DNA from: Bacteroidota bacterium
GTDB lineage: Bacteria; Bacteroidota; Bacteroidia; Chitinophagales; Chitinophagaceae
DNA: 58,134 bases
Reading direction: 5' to 3'
Assembly: GCA_023409975.1 (NCBI GenBank)
Contig: JAEYQO010000085.1
Span: 1-58,134, forward strand
Shown here piece by piece: positions 16,387-25,712 of the stretch (within the stretch, counting starts at the first letter, position 1; each line of letters begins with the position of its first letter). The notes beneath the pieces are model-generated. The model saw nothing but the letters and a program-made list of their open reading frames with translations. It had not been told where the DNA came from and did no database searches. Both the position numbers and the translations under genes were made by a program.

Positions 16387-19272
16387 TTAAGCCTCTGCTT
16401 CAGCGTAGGCGCTGGTAGGCTCACAGGTGCAGATCAGGTTACGGTCACCGTAGGTATTGTTCACACGGGCAACAGATGGCCAGAATTTGTTGGCTCTGGT
16501 AAAGGAAAGCGGAAACGCTGCTTCTTCGCGGGAATAGCTATGATTCCAGTCGTTGCTGATCACCTCAAATTGTGTGTGAGGCGCATTCTTCAGCAGATTG
16601 CCCTTTTTGTCAGCAATACCGGATTCGATCGCCGCGATTTCCTTTCTGATCTGTAAAAGGGCATCACAGAACCTGTCTAATTCGGCTTTGTCCTCACTCT
16701 CTGTAGGTTCGATCATGATCGTACCTGGTACAGGGAAGCTCATAGTCGGCGCATGGAAGCCATAATCCATCAGGCGTTTTGCCACATCCTCTGCTTCAAT
16801 CTCAGCGGACTTCTTAAAAGGCCTGAGGTCCACAATAAATTCGTGTGCGCAGGTTCCACCGGTTCCGGTATAAAGGATATCAAAATCGTCCTTCAATCTT
16901 GCCCGCATGTAGTTGGCATTCAGAATAGCATTCTCCGTCGCCTTCTTCAGTCCTTCCAGTCCCAGCATTCTGATATATCCATAGGAAATCAGCAGGATAC
17001 TTGCAGAGCCGTAGGCTGCAGCGGATACTGCGTGAACCGGACCTTCAGCAGTAGACTCTTCTACATGCCCCGGAAGGAAGGGAGCGAGGTGGCTTTTGAC
17101 ACAGATGGGGCCCATGCCGGGACCGCCACCGCCGTGAGGAATAGCAAATGTCTTATGAAGATTCAGGTGACAAACATCAGCGCCGATGAGGCCCGGTGCG
17201 GTCAATCCAACCTGAGCGTTCATATTGGCTCCATCCATATAAACCTGACCGCCATGCTGGTGGATGATCTCTGTTATCTGCCTTACGGTTTCTTCGTAGA
17301 CACCGTAAGTAGAAGGGTAAGTGATCATGATACCAGCCAGGTGCTCTGCATGCTGAGCCGCCTTGACTTTCAGATCCTCTACGTCGATATATCCATTCTC
17401 CAGCGCTTTTACAACGACCACCCTGTAACCTGCCATCACTGCAGATGCAGGATTGGTGCCATGAGCAGAGATGGGGATCAGCATAATGTTCCTGTGTCCC
17501 TGACCGAGGCTTTGGTGGTAATTACGAATGGCAAGAAGTCCTGCATATTCTCCCTGCGCCCCGCTATTGGGTTGAAGGCTGCAGGCATCAAAAGCAGTGA
17601 TCTCGGAAAGATACTTAGAGAGTTCGCGAATGATCTGCAGGTAGCCACCAGCCTGATCCTTCGGAACAAAAGGATGAATCTTCGCCCAGTGCGACCAGCT
17701 CAAAGGCATCATCTCCGAGGCGGCATTCAGCTTCATCGTGCAGGAACCGAGTGAGATCATGCTTGTGTTCAGTGACAGATCTTTATTCTCGAGCATTTTG
17801 ATGTAACGCATCATCTGCGTTTCACTATGATGGCTGTTGAAATTAGGATGTGTCAGAAATTCTGTAGTCCGCGTCAGAGCCGAAGGGATATGATTCAGCA
17901 CCTGATCATGATCGATCGAGAAGGAAACCGGTTGATCCTCTTTTCCTGTGAAAACTTCCAGGATATTGAAGATATCAGAAGTGGTTGTTGTCTCATCCAG
18001 GGCGATACCAACGGATCCGTCCTTGAAATACCGGAAATTTATTTGTGCAGCTTCCGCTTTGTTTCTGATGGCCACGGCATCAACACCCCGGACAACGATC
18101 GTGTCGAAGAAGCTCATGGAAGCAAGTTGTAATCCTGATGCAGACAGCGCTTCAGCTAAAGTCTGTGTAAGCACCGCCACCCTCTTCGCAATCGTCTTCA
18201 GTCCGTCAGGGCCATGGAACACCGCATACATAGCCGCCATGTTGGCCAGCAAAGCCTGGGCCGTACAGATATTTGAGGTTGCCTTTTCTCTTTTGATATG
18301 CTGTTCACGAGTCTGGAGCGCCATCCGGAGTGCACGGTTCCCTTTGGCATCGATACTCACACCGATGATACGACCCGGAATGCTGCGTTTAAAATCATCT
18401 TTGGTAGAGAAGAAGGCAGCGTGCGGACCACCATATCCCATGGGAACGCCGAAGCGCTGGGCAGAGCCAAAGGCAGCATCAGCGCCCAGTTCACCCGGAG
18501 GTGTCAGCAGGGTTAGGGCCAGCAGATCAGTTGCCATTGCAACATATGCGCCCTGTGCATGAACCTCGTCTATAAACCTGCGATAATCTTCTACAGAACC
18601 GACATTATTGGGATACTGAAGTAAGGCACCAAAGAAGCTGTTATCGATCGCTGCTGTTTTATAATCACCGAAGACTACTTCGATTCCTACCGGTAATGCC
18701 CGTGTGATAACCACATCTTTTGTCTGCGGGAAGACTTCCTCATCGACGAAGAATTTAGGGCGGTCAATCCTGTCAGCAGACTTATTGAGCATGTTAAAGA
18801 ACATGGTCATTGCCTCTGCGGCAGCAGTGGCCTCATCCAGCAGTGAAGCGTTGGCGATGGGGAGCGCTGTCAGGTCACTTACCATTGTCTGGTAATTCAG
18901 CAGGCTTTCCAGACGACCCTGGGAAATCTCAGCCTGGTATGGGGTATACTGGGTATACCATCCCGGGTTCTCGAAAACATTTCTGAGAATGACACTTGGC
19001 GTATGGGTATCGTAATATCCCTGTCCGATGTATGACTTGTATACTTTATTCTTCAGAGAGATGGCCTTTACTTCCTGCAGGTACTCCGCTTCGCTCATGG
19101 CAGGCGGCACATTAAGCTCGTGATTCATTCTGATATCTGCCGGTACCGTTCGTGCGATGAGTTCATTCATATCAGCTACACCAATCGTGCGCAGCATCTC
19201 TTCGGTTTCCTGAGCATCAGGACCGATATGCCTGTTAGTAAACTCTTGGTTTTGAAGGGAAAACAAATTCAT
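16387..19272 (-). CDS. gcvP: Glycine dehydrogenase (decarboxylating), P protein
   Basis: P protein of the glycine cleavage system; it decarboxylates glycine with PLP and passes the aminomethyl group to the lipoyl H protein. The 961-residue length is that of the fused homodimeric form. The N-terminal half begins FTNRHIGPDAQETEEML, and the C-terminal half carries the PLP lysine in HLNLHKTFAIPHGGGGPGMG near residue 705. NICTAQALLANMAAMYA near 335 and YPSTYGVYEE are further family segments. gcvT and gcvH are not in the window, so the system is dispersed. A perfect -7 box lies upstream at 19310-19317. The long antisense frames over this gene are shadows. Confidence 0.97.
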   Translation of the reverse strand: MNLFSLQNQEFTNRHIGPDAQETEEMLRTIGVADMNELIARTVPADIRMNHELNVPPAMSEAEYLQEVKAISLKNKVYKSYIGQGYYDTHTPSVILRNVFENPGWYTQYTPYQAEISQGRLESLLNYQTMVSDLTALPIANASLLDEATAAAEAMTMFFNMLNKSADRIDRPKFFVDEEVFPQTKDVVITRALPVGIEVVFGDYKTAAIDNSFFGALLQYPNNVGSVEDYRRFIDEVHAQGAYVAMATDLLALTLLTPPGELGADAAFGSAQRFGVPMGYGGPHAAFFSTKDDFKRSIPGRIIGVSIDAKGNRALRMALQTREQHIKREKATSNICTAQALLANMAAMYAVFHGPDGLKTIAKRVAVLTQTLAEALSASGLQLASMSFFDTIVVRGVDAVAIRNKAEAAQINFRYFKDGSVGIALDETTTTSDIFNILEVFTGKEDQPVSFSIDHDQVLNHIPSALTRTTEFLTHPNFNSHHSETQMMRYIKMLENKDLSLNTSMISLGSCTMKLNAASEMMPLSWSHWAKIHPFVPKDQAGGYLQIIRELSKYLSEITAFDACSLQPNSGAQGEYAGLLAIRNYHQSLGQGHRNIMLIPISAHGTNPASAVMAGYRVVVVKALENGYIDVEDLKVKAAQHAEHLAGIMITYPSTYGVYEETVRQITEIIHQHGGQVYMDGANMNAQVGLTAPGLIGADVCHLNLHKTFAIPHGGGGPGMGPICVKSHLAPFLPGHVEESTAEGPVHAVSAAAYGSASILLISYGYIRMLGLEGLKKATENAILNANYMRARLKDDFDILYTGTGGTCAHEFIVDLRPFKKSAEIEAEDVAKRLMDYGFHAPTMSFPVPGTIMIEPTESEDKAELDRFCDALLQIRKEIAAIESGIADKKGNLLKNAPHTQFEVISNDWNHSYSREEAAFPLSFTRANKFWPSVARVNNTYGDRNLICTCEPTSAYAEAEA

Positions 19273-19309
19273 AAGTAAAAAGAAAGGCTTGAAAAATTGT
19301 AAGAATGTG

Positions 19310-19317
19310 CAAAGTTA
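19310..19317 (-). promoter_or_regulatory. -7 box for gcvP
   Basis: The minus strand reads TAACTTTG, a perfect match, 37 bases before the ATG. The leader would be about 30 bases. No glycine-riboswitch-like fold is apparent in so short a leader. Confidence 0.65.
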
Positions 19318-19483
19318 CTGGTTGTGCCTGAATTAGATGTTGATTTATATCACAAAACAACCGGGGCTGCAGAAGGCCAGGCAATTGGATTACCGACTAA
19401 AGACAACCCGGCCATAGCTCAGAAAAGCTTGCGATCTGAAACCCTGGTAATCAATAAGTTCTGGCAGTACGCAGGGAGAAACG

Positions 19484-19491
19484 TAACTTTG
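19484..19491 (+). promoter_or_regulatory. -7 box for the PhnA-like gene
   Basis: TAACTTTG, a perfect match and identical to the divergent gcvP box, ends 5 bases before the ATG at 19497. The transcript would be leaderless or nearly so. Confidence 0.6.
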
Positions 19492-19496
19492 CAGCC

Positions 19497-20072
19497 ATGT
19501 CTATCAATGCTAATCTGAGTAGTCGCAGCAACAATCTCTGCGAACTATGTGGTAATCCTGATGCTGAATTAAAGATCTGGGCAGTACCACCCAGAACAGA
19601 CGATTCTGATGCAGATGTAGTAGTACTCTGTTCGGAATGTCATTCCAAAATTGCTTCAAACGATTATTCTGACCCCAATTACTGGCGGTTTCTGGAAGGC
19701 AGTATCTGGAGTGAGGTGCCCGCTGTTCAGGTGCTGAGTTATAAGATTCTTGGCAAGCTGGGCGCAGACTGGGCACAGGATGCCCGCGAGGCCGCCTCAC
19801 TGGACGAGACACTGATAGCCTGGGCAAATGCCGAGGACGAACTGGAAGCAGCGAAGCTTGTCCACAAGGACAGCTATGGTGTACCATTGTCACAGGGAGA
19901 CACGGTGGTGTTGACCGAAAACCTGAATGTAAAGGGGACAAGTTTCAGCGCACCCAAAGGAACCATTGTCCGTAAAATCAGATTGGTACCTGACAATGAC
20001 CAACAGATCGAGGGAAAGATCAATGGTGAAACCATTGTCATCCTCACGAAATTCGTGCGTAAGTCTGTCTAA
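19497..20072 (+). CDS. PhnA/YjdM-like zinc-ribbon protein
   Basis: A 191-residue protein with an N-terminal zinc ribbon (CELC near 17-20 and CSEC near 45-48) and a C-terminal domain matching the PhnA family: HKDSYGVPLSQGDTVVLTENL then GTIVRKIRLV and ILTKFVRKS. The middle, about 55-120, is acidic and helical and is longer than in E. coli YjdM (about 110 residues). Despite the name, PhnA proteins are not proven phosphonate enzymes and no phn genes are nearby. The gene overlaps the convergent oxidoreductase gene by 4 bases. Confidence 0.85.
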   Translation: MSINANLSSRSNNLCELCGNPDAELKIWAVPPRTDDSDADVVVLCSECHSKIASNDYSDPNYWRFLEGSIWSEVPAVQVLSYKILGKLGADWAQDAREAASLDETLIAWANAEDELEAAKLVHKDSYGVPLSQGDTVVLTENLNVKGTSFSAPKGTIVRKIRLVPDNDQQIEGKINGETIVILTKFVRKSV

Positions 20073-21097
20073 GAAAGCGCTTTTCTGATCGCTGGTGCCA
20101 CCACAGTACCGAGCAATTCGATGGAGCGCAGAACTTTTGCATGAGGCATGGTACCGACTGTATTGTGAAGCAGAAACCTTGTGAACCCGAATAGCTCGTG
20201 TTCATAAAGTATTTTATCGATCACCTGCTGCGGGCTGCCCACCAGCAAGGAACCTTCGGGTTGGCGCATAGCTTCGAACTGCGCTCTCGTAGTAGGAGGC
20301 CAGCCTCTTTCCCTACCGATCTGACTCATCAGTATCTGGTAAGGCGGGAAGAAAGTATCTGCCGCATCCTGGGAATCATCGGCAATGAAACCATGTGAAT
20401 TAATAGCCAGTTGAAGAGGCTTATCGCCCTGTTCAGTTTTCCAGTGATCCTTATACAGTTGGATGAGCGGTACGAACTGCCTGGGCATGCCTCCAATGAT
20501 GGCCAGCGCTACCGGCAAACCATATTTTGCTGCCCGAATGACCGAAGCGGGGGTGCCCCCTACTGCAATCCATATGGGTAACTGTTGCTGCGCGGCACGG
20601 GGATAAACGCCGAGATCTTTCACGGGGGCGCGGTGCTGACCAGACCAGCTGATCTTCTCTTCCCGGTTGACCTTTACCAGCATATCCAGTTTTTCTGCGA
20701 ACAGCGTGTCATAATCCTGGAGGTGATAGCCGAAGAGCGGAAACGATTCTATGAAGGAACCCCTGCCCGCCATAATCTCTGCACGACCGCGCGAAATCAG
20801 ATCAACCTGTGCAAAATCCTGGTAGACTCTGACGGGGTCATCAGAACTCAATACAGTCACGCCGCTGGATAGACGGATGTTCTCTGTTACTGAGGCGGCA
20901 GCCGCCATGACCACAGCGGGTGAAGACACTACAAAATCCGGACGATGATGCTCGCCGATGGCAAAAACATCAAGCCCCACCTGGTCTGCCAGTTTCACCT
21001 CTTCCATCAGGTTCTGCATGCGCTGTGCCGGTGAAAGGAGTTTTCCCGTCTGAGGATCTGGGGTATTCTCTACGAAAGTGGTAATGCCGATCTCCAT
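20069..21097 (-). CDS. Luciferase-like flavin-dependent oxidoreductase
   Basis: LLM-class TIM-barrel monooxygenase of 342 residues, using reduced FMN or F420-like flavin. Family features are the start EIGITTFVE, FAIGEHHRPDFVVSSP near 45-60, IRLSSGVTVLSSDDPVRVYQ near 75-93, and RAEIMAGRGSFIESFPLFG near 105-123, in which the GRG(S)xxE segment is typical. IWIAVGGTPASVIRAA near 176 corresponds to the flavin phosphate site. The substrate is unknown. It stands alone with its own -7 box and converges with the PhnA-like gene (4-base overlap). Confidence 0.9.
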   Translation of the reverse strand: MEIGITTFVENTPDPQTGKLLSPAQRMQNLMEEVKLADQVGLDVFAIGEHHRPDFVVSSPAVVMAAAASVTENIRLSSGVTVLSSDDPVRVYQDFAQVDLISRGRAEIMAGRGSFIESFPLFGYHLQDYDTLFAEKLDMLVKVNREEKISWSGQHRAPVKDLGVYPRAAQQQLPIWIAVGGTPASVIRAAKYGLPVALAIIGGMPRQFVPLIQLYKDHWKTEQGDKPLQLAINSHGFIADDSQDAADTFFPPYQILMSQIGRERGWPPTTRAQFEAMRQPEGSLLVGSPQQVIDKILYEHELFGFTRFLLHNTVGTMPHAKVLRSIELLGTVVAPAIRKALS

Positions 21098-21112
21098 TAT
21101 GGATATTTTTTA

Positions 21113-21120
21113 CAAAGGTA
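21113..21120 (-). promoter_or_regulatory. -7 box for the LLM oxidoreductase gene
   Basis: The minus strand reads TACCTTTG, a perfect match, 15 bases before the ATG. Confidence 0.55.
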
Positions 21121-21180
21121 CCCCGATACTATGCAGCGAGGGATATACTAACATTGAGCGATTCTATCCGCTGTACCTTT

Positions 21181-22029
21181 TTAACGGAAGGTTTTCATAT
21201 AGTTAATAATGGCCGCCACCTGTGCTCTGTCCAGCATATCATTTTCGGGGTGCTTCTTTTTGCCCCATGCCAGGAACAGTTTACGTGCTTCCGTATCTCC
21301 GTTCTCTATCAGTACCGTGCTGTTCCGGATTTTTTGCTCCAGCCATTGAGGACTCCGCTTTTTCGTCACTCCTTTGAGAGCGGGTCCAAAACTATCCTTC
21401 TCCGGCAGGTGGCAGGTGGCACAGCGCAGCTTAAACAGTTTTGCACCATCTTTTTCTGCCAGCCAGGCAGGACGGGGACCAGGGGCTGCAGAACCTGAGG
21501 ATTTGCCATCTGAGATCGTGTCGGTTTTAACTGCCTTACCCGAGGAAAAATGACGTACTACCACATCACTGTCTGGCTTATTCCAGAGATTCTTCTCAGC
21601 CTTGTAGACCTTCTCTTTTACCAGTTCTCCTTTTTCACTATAAAATTTCCATACACCCGCTTTGTACTTTCCTTCGTAGTATTCCTCCCTTGCAATCTGT
21701 CCATTTGCATAATGATACACCGCCTTGCCGTCTGGCAAGGCCTGTTTCCAGTTTTTCACATGTTTCACTTTACCGTCGGGATAAAAGCTTTTCTCCTCTC
21801 CGTCTATGAACTCTCTTTTTCCATCTATCCGGAATCTGCGAGTGGAGAATATCTTTCCACTTGCATAGTATTCCGTGTAATTCCTGCAATTACAACCGGG
21901 ATCAAACTGGATCAGCATCTGAAGCTTCCCATCCTCACTATAAACCCTCGTGAAAGATGCCATTGGTTGCTCCTGGGCGAAGACCAGTTCAGCGAAAAAA
22001 ATCAGGAGTAGGCTGTAGATCGGCTTCAT
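21181..22029 (-). CDS. Secreted MORN-repeat/cytochrome c fusion protein
   Basis: A 282-residue protein with a signal peptide (1-18, cut near VFAQ), a MORN_2/YwqK-type repeat region about 35-165 (YYASGKI, FYPDGKVKH, HYANGQIAREEYYEGKYKAG, FYSEKGELVKE) and a class I cytochrome c domain about 185-282. The heme motif is CATCH at 203-207 and the likely axial Met is Met265 in ENDML. MORN variants are often labelled YwqK antitoxin but here the protein is exported and no toxin is adjacent. The cytochrome part suggests electron transfer in the periplasm. It is last in a three-gene run with the two upstream genes (gaps 21 and 28 bases). Confidence 0.85.
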   Translation of the reverse strand: MKPIYSLLLIFFAELVFAQEQPMASFTRVYSEDGKLQMLIQFDPGCNCRNYTEYYASGKIFSTRRFRIDGKREFIDGEEKSFYPDGKVKHVKNWKQALPDGKAVYHYANGQIAREEYYEGKYKAGVWKFYSEKGELVKEKVYKAEKNLWNKPDSDVVVRHFSSGKAVKTDTISDGKSSGSAAPGPRPAWLAEKDGAKLFKLRCATCHLPEKDSFGPALKGVTKKRSPQWLEQKIRNSTVLIENGDTEARKLFLAWGKKKHPENDMLDRAQVAAIINYMKTFR

Positions 22030-22057
22030 TGATCGAAGGAAGGTAGCAAAACAGAAA

Positions 22058-22843
22058 CTAATCAGTTTGCTGCCGTGGAACGAATTTGAATGATTCAGTA
22101 ATCAGAGGTATCGCTGCTGCCCTTTCATGGCTGGGATTACATATGTTGACATTCCCTTTTTTGGAGAGTACAAATTCTACCATTTGTATGACCTCGTCCG
22201 AGAGTGGTTTTTCATCCTGAAGCTGCTGAAGCCCGGCGAGCGCATAAAGTTGCAGTTCTGTATTTCCTGTCCGGAGCCAGCTTATCAGCGAATCGCCGTC
22301 CTTTTGGGCCACCCATTGATTGACCAACTTCATCTGAGGAGTGATCAGGCTGTCCTCACCGCAGTACTGACCATAGTTGATCGTATCGATGAATAAAAAC
22401 TGTGGTTGTAGCGGAACTTTAAAACGCGCTTCAAATTGTTGTTCAAAGTCCTTCAGCTCAGCTTCGGATTTACCGGAGACAATCGACCTGTTATACCGAC
22501 CGTTGGCATCCAGCCCGCGCATATCATAACTAATGATCGTTGAATCCTTCACGAGTGTATATATCCGGAATGGATGGACCACATACTCCGTATTGGAGGG
22601 CGCGCCGTAGTAGATCTGCATGATGCCTTCATAATATCCGGGCAGCAACTCCCGGTATAACCTCCAGTACATCCCGGTTGCCGGATAATCGAACTCGTAT
22701 ATTTCCGAATTGGAGGCAGCATATTGATTAAGCTGTTGAACAGCTCCGGTTTGCAGTACTGTTCTGAGCTGAGGAAAGTCCTGTGCGGTAGCCTGGATAT
22801 TGAACGCCAGGAATGCCACTAGCGTGAAAATCGTACGAACCAT
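22058..22843 (-). CDS. Secreted protein of unknown function
   Basis: Not recognised. A signal peptide is clear (about 1-20, cut after IQATAQ). The mature protein of about 240 residues has a mixed alpha/beta central part with aromatic residues (YPATGMYWRLYRELLPGYYEGIMQ broken across 50-72) and a C-terminal helical segment about 185-240, SWLRTGNTELQLYALAGL, that looks like one HEAT-type repeat, with two Cys residues at about 161 and 236. It sits between the MORN-cytochrome gene and the hydrolase gene on the same strand with short gaps, so they are probably cotranscribed. Confidence 0.7.
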   Translation of the reverse strand: MVRTIFTLVAFLAFNIQATAQDFPQLRTVLQTGAVQQLNQYAASNSEIYEFDYPATGMYWRLYRELLPGYYEGIMQIYYGAPSNTEYVVHPFRIYTLVKDSTIISYDMRGLDANGRYNRSIVSGKSEAELKDFEQQFEARFKVPLQPQFLFIDTINYGQYCGEDSLITPQMKLVNQWVAQKDGDSLISWLRTGNTELQLYALAGLQQLQDEKPLSDEVIQMVEFVLSKKGNVNICNPSHERAAAIPLITESFKFVPRQQTD

Positions 22844-22864
22844 AGTAAAAACTGCTTAAAGATA

Positions 22865-23575
22865 TTATATCCCGGCTAATGGCTGACGCTGGCTGCACTG
22901 GTGCGTCAGAAATCTGGATACATCTCCAATGACCGCGTGAGCCGCCTCACTCAGCAGGAGTACATGTCCGCCCCTTGTATACGTTGACAGCTTTTTTACA
23001 GTTGAGCCGGCGTGGGTATAAATATATCCAGCGCTTTTATGGTGAACGACATCATCATCAATCGCCTGTGCCACCAGTAAAGGTGTTCTGACGGAGGTAA
23101 TCAGTTCTCTTGTTTTGTTGAGCAGGAGCCGGAAATTCCAGAGTGCTTTCAACGGTAACCTGTTTGAGGGTTTGAGATAGCGTTTGATATTAGAATAGTC
23201 ACGAGTCTTCAGATCGTGAATGATGTTACTGATGATCTTTCCTTTGTCGAGATAATAGATCGGTGTATTAATGGTCACCAGTCCGTCTACTTCGTAGCGG
23301 CTTGCGAGCTGCATGCCGATGAGTCCGCCCATCGAAAAACCGATAATAAAAACCATTTCACATTGATCCTTCAGACACTGGAGTTGCTCCTCTGCGGAAC
23401 CAATCCAATCTGTATAGCGTACTTCCTTCAGGTCTGAAGGAATACCGGTATGTCCTTTCAACTGGGGACAATTGATGAGGATCTCCTGCTGTTCCAGAGC
23501 TTCTACCAGAGGTCGCACTTCCCTGTAACTCCCGCCAAACCCGTGTATCACAAGGCAACCTATCTTCTGCTTCAT
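22865..23575 (-). CDS. Alpha/beta hydrolase, carboxylesterase/monoacylglycerol-lipase type
   Basis: Cytoplasmic serine hydrolase of 236 residues. The oxyanion-hole segment is VIHGFGG near residue 9, the nucleophile elbow GFSMGG has its Ser near 99, the acid is in AIDDDVV near 191, and the catalytic His is in GGHVLLL near 220. The size and order match Est30-like carboxylesterases and bacterial monoacylglycerol lipases. It is the first gene of the three-gene run, and TAGCTTTA on the minus strand (23579-23586) is a possible one-mismatch -7 box 3 bases before the ATG. Its natural substrate cannot be told. Confidence 0.88.
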   Translation of the reverse strand: MKQKIGCLVIHGFGGSYREVRPLVEALEQQEILINCPQLKGHTGIPSDLKEVRYTDWIGSAEEQLQCLKDQCEMVFIIGFSMGGLIGMQLASRYEVDGLVTINTPIYYLDKGKIISNIIHDLKTRDYSNIKRYLKPSNRLPLKALWNFRLLLNKTRELITSVRTPLLVAQAIDDDVVHHKSAGYIYTHAGSTVKKLSTYTRGGHVLLLSEAAHAVIGDVSRFLTHQCSQRQPLAGI

Positions 23576-23791
23576 ATCTAAAGCTAGGAATAAAGCACAG
23601 ACGCTGTTGTCAAGGGAATTCTAAAAATTTTTCCGGAGTAGCAAGACCTAATGCATTTAGATCAAATTATTTGGAAATAATAATATTTTTTTATGAATCT
23701 GTAGTATTGAGCAGGCTGCACTTCCGAAGGCTTTTTGTACTTTCTTTGTTTAAAGAGACGGAAGGTCCCCCTGGCCTCAAGCAACTACTCC

Positions 23792-25264
23792 ATGAAAATC
23801 TCGCACTACATTTTCCTGAGTTTTTTACTGATCCTGTTGCTGTTTTCTATTACAACCTACATCAATTTTAGGCAGTCAGAGGCGGTGAAGGAAAATGCGG
23901 AATACCTCGACCGGTCGAGTCAGGTGGTTAAGATCGCCAACAGGTTTCAGAGGAATATACTTAGTGAATTGAGTGGACTTCGGGGTTATCTGCTGACGGG
24001 CGAGCAATATTTTGTACAGTCATATGATTCTGCTGCCTTTGATAATGCCCGAATTCTGAAAGAGTTGAATGAGCTGATCCCTGATACTTCCATCCAGCAT
24101 ATTAGGCTGAAAGAGATCGAGGAGCTCAATGCCCGTTGGATCGAAGAGTTTGCAGCACCGCTCAAAGAGGCAAAAAAGCTGGCTATTGTGCACGACAGCA
24201 ACCTGAATATGTACAAGGCCATGTACAGGGAGAAGATGATCACCGGTGATGAGAAAGATCTGCATACACAGTTACAGAACAGGTTCCGGGTGTTTACCAA
24301 TCATGAATATGAGATCCGGGCACTTCGAGCGAAGAACCTGGCAGAATCTGAGCGATCAACAAAAAATATCTCGTTTGTACTGACCGCTTCTTCCATTCTG
24401 ATCAGCCTTACTATTGTCAGTTTTCTGGCACACAGGATCTCTTCCCGGATCAACCTTATGGTACGGCTGGCCGATGGTATAGCATCGGGTGACTACAAAG
24501 TGCATATCGAGGACACTGGTAAGGATGAGCTGAGTAAGCTGTCGATGTCGCTGAATAATATGGCTCTGGTTTTGTCTGAGAACATCTCCATGTTAAAAAG
24601 GAAGAATGAGGAGCTGGATCAGTTTGCGCACATCGTCTCCCACGATCTGAAGGGGCCGTTGAGAGGGATCGATAATGTGGTTACCTGGATCGAGGAAGAT
24701 CACCTTGATGAGATCTCACCCAAGGTGCGGGAATACCTTGATCTGATCAAGGGCAGGATCGTTAGAGCGGAGAACCTTATTGAAGGGATCCTTTCCTACG
24801 CAAGGATCGACAAGGAAAGATTACAGAAAGAACAGGTGAATATTTCTGTCCTTGTCAGAGAGATCCTCGATAACATTACAGCTGTTACCAGGGTTAGGTT
24901 TGATATTCAGGACCATCTTCCGGTGGTTTATACAGAAAGGGTACCTTTGTATCAGGTCTTTGCTAATCTCATCAGCAACGCGATAAAGTATCACGATAAA
25001 TCCGATGGACGCATCAGCGTTTATTATGAGGATTACGGATCGCATTTCGTGTTCTTTGTTGCAGATGACGGACCGGGTATTCCTCAACATTATCATGAGC
25101 GGATATTCGGTATTTTTCAGACCCTTCAGGATCGGGACACCTTCGAAAGTACAGGTGTTGGATTGGCAATCGTCAAGAAGATTCTCGAGGCCAGAAACGA
25201 AAAAATTCAGGTTTCTTCGGAACCAGGAAAAGGGTCGGTATTCTCTTTCACCTGGACCAAATAA
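23792..25264 (+). CDS. CHASE3-HAMP sensor histidine kinase
   Basis: Membrane sensor kinase of 490 residues. The ATG at 23792 starts directly before the first membrane helix (about 5-25); the frame opens 19 codons earlier without support. A CHASE3 domain lies at about 30-175 (RFQRNILSELSGLRGYLLTG), the second membrane helix near 190-212, and HAMP to about 265. The HisKA helix has IVSHDLKGPLRG with the phosphoacceptor near His284, and HATPase_c covers 385-490 with NLISNAIKYH (N box), DDGPGIP and GVGLAIVK. CHASE3 faces the periplasm. The REC-only gene 9 bases downstream is its likely partner. Confidence 0.93.
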   Translation: MKISHYIFLSFLLILLLFSITTYINFRQSEAVKENAEYLDRSSQVVKIANRFQRNILSELSGLRGYLLTGEQYFVQSYDSAAFDNARILKELNELIPDTSIQHIRLKEIEELNARWIEEFAAPLKEAKKLAIVHDSNLNMYKAMYREKMITGDEKDLHTQLQNRFRVFTNHEYEIRALRAKNLAESERSTKNISFVLTASSILISLTIVSFLAHRISSRINLMVRLADGIASGDYKVHIEDTGKDELSKLSMSLNNMALVLSENISMLKRKNEELDQFAHIVSHDLKGPLRGIDNVVTWIEEDHLDEISPKVREYLDLIKGRIVRAENLIEGILSYARIDKERLQKEQVNISVLVREILDNITAVTRVRFDIQDHLPVVYTERVPLYQVFANLISNAIKYHDKSDGRISVYYEDYGSHFVFFVADDGPGIPQHYHERIFGIFQTLQDRDTFESTGVGLAIVKKILEARNEKIQVSSEPGKGSVFSFTWTK

Positions 25265-25273
25265 GTATTGTAA

Positions 25274-25696
25274 ATGGAAAAAGTAATCAACATTCTTTTG
25301 GTAGAAGACGACCAGTTGGACGTGATCAATATTAAACGGACACTGGACAAGATGAACCTATTGTATCAGTTACACCTTGCAAAAAATGGTGAAGAGGCGG
25401 TCGAGCTTTTAGGTTCATTGGAGCAGGAAGGTCAGGAGAAAATGCCAGATTACGTGTTAATCGACATCAACATGCCCAGGATGAATGGGCTGGAATTGCT
25501 TTCCGTAATACGTCAGACACCATCCTGGAAACATCTTAAATGTTTCATCATCACTACTTCTGAGGAAAAAGTAGACCGTGAGAAAGCTAAAGGCCTTGGT
25601 GTATCCGGGTATATCGTAAAGCCATTAAAGCTTACGAATCCGTCTTCGATGGATGCTTTCAACCTGATGATCGATCTCCTGAACGAAAAGAAATAA
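25274..25696 (+). CDS. Single-domain response regulator
   Basis: REC-only protein of 140 residues like CheY or Rcp1. The acidic pocket is Glu11, Asp12, Asp13; the phosphoacceptor is Asp64 in VLIDINMPRMNG; the switch Thr is in FIITTSEE and the conserved Lys in GYIVKPLKL. There is no output domain, so it acts by protein contact or as a phosphorelay shuttle. It follows the CHASE3 kinase after 9 bases and ends convergently, 16 bases from the REC-kinase gene. Confidence 0.93.
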   Translation: MEKVINILLVEDDQLDVINIKRTLDKMNLLYQLHLAKNGEEAVELLGSLEQEGQEKMPDYVLIDINMPRMNGLELLSVIRQTPSWKHLKCFIITTSEEKVDREKAKGLGVSGYIVKPLKLTNPSSMDAFNLMIDLLNEKK

Positions 25697-25712
25697 ACCT
25701 GTAGATACCTGA

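Noticed and set aside
16753..17754. 333-codon open frame on the plus strand within gcvP
   Set aside because: It lies wholly antisense to the well-supported gcvP, has no start signal and no family features; its length follows from the codon bias of gcvP.
21181..22029. YwqK-type antitoxin of a toxin-antitoxin pair
   Set aside because: The protein has a signal peptide and a cytochrome domain and no toxin gene is adjacent.
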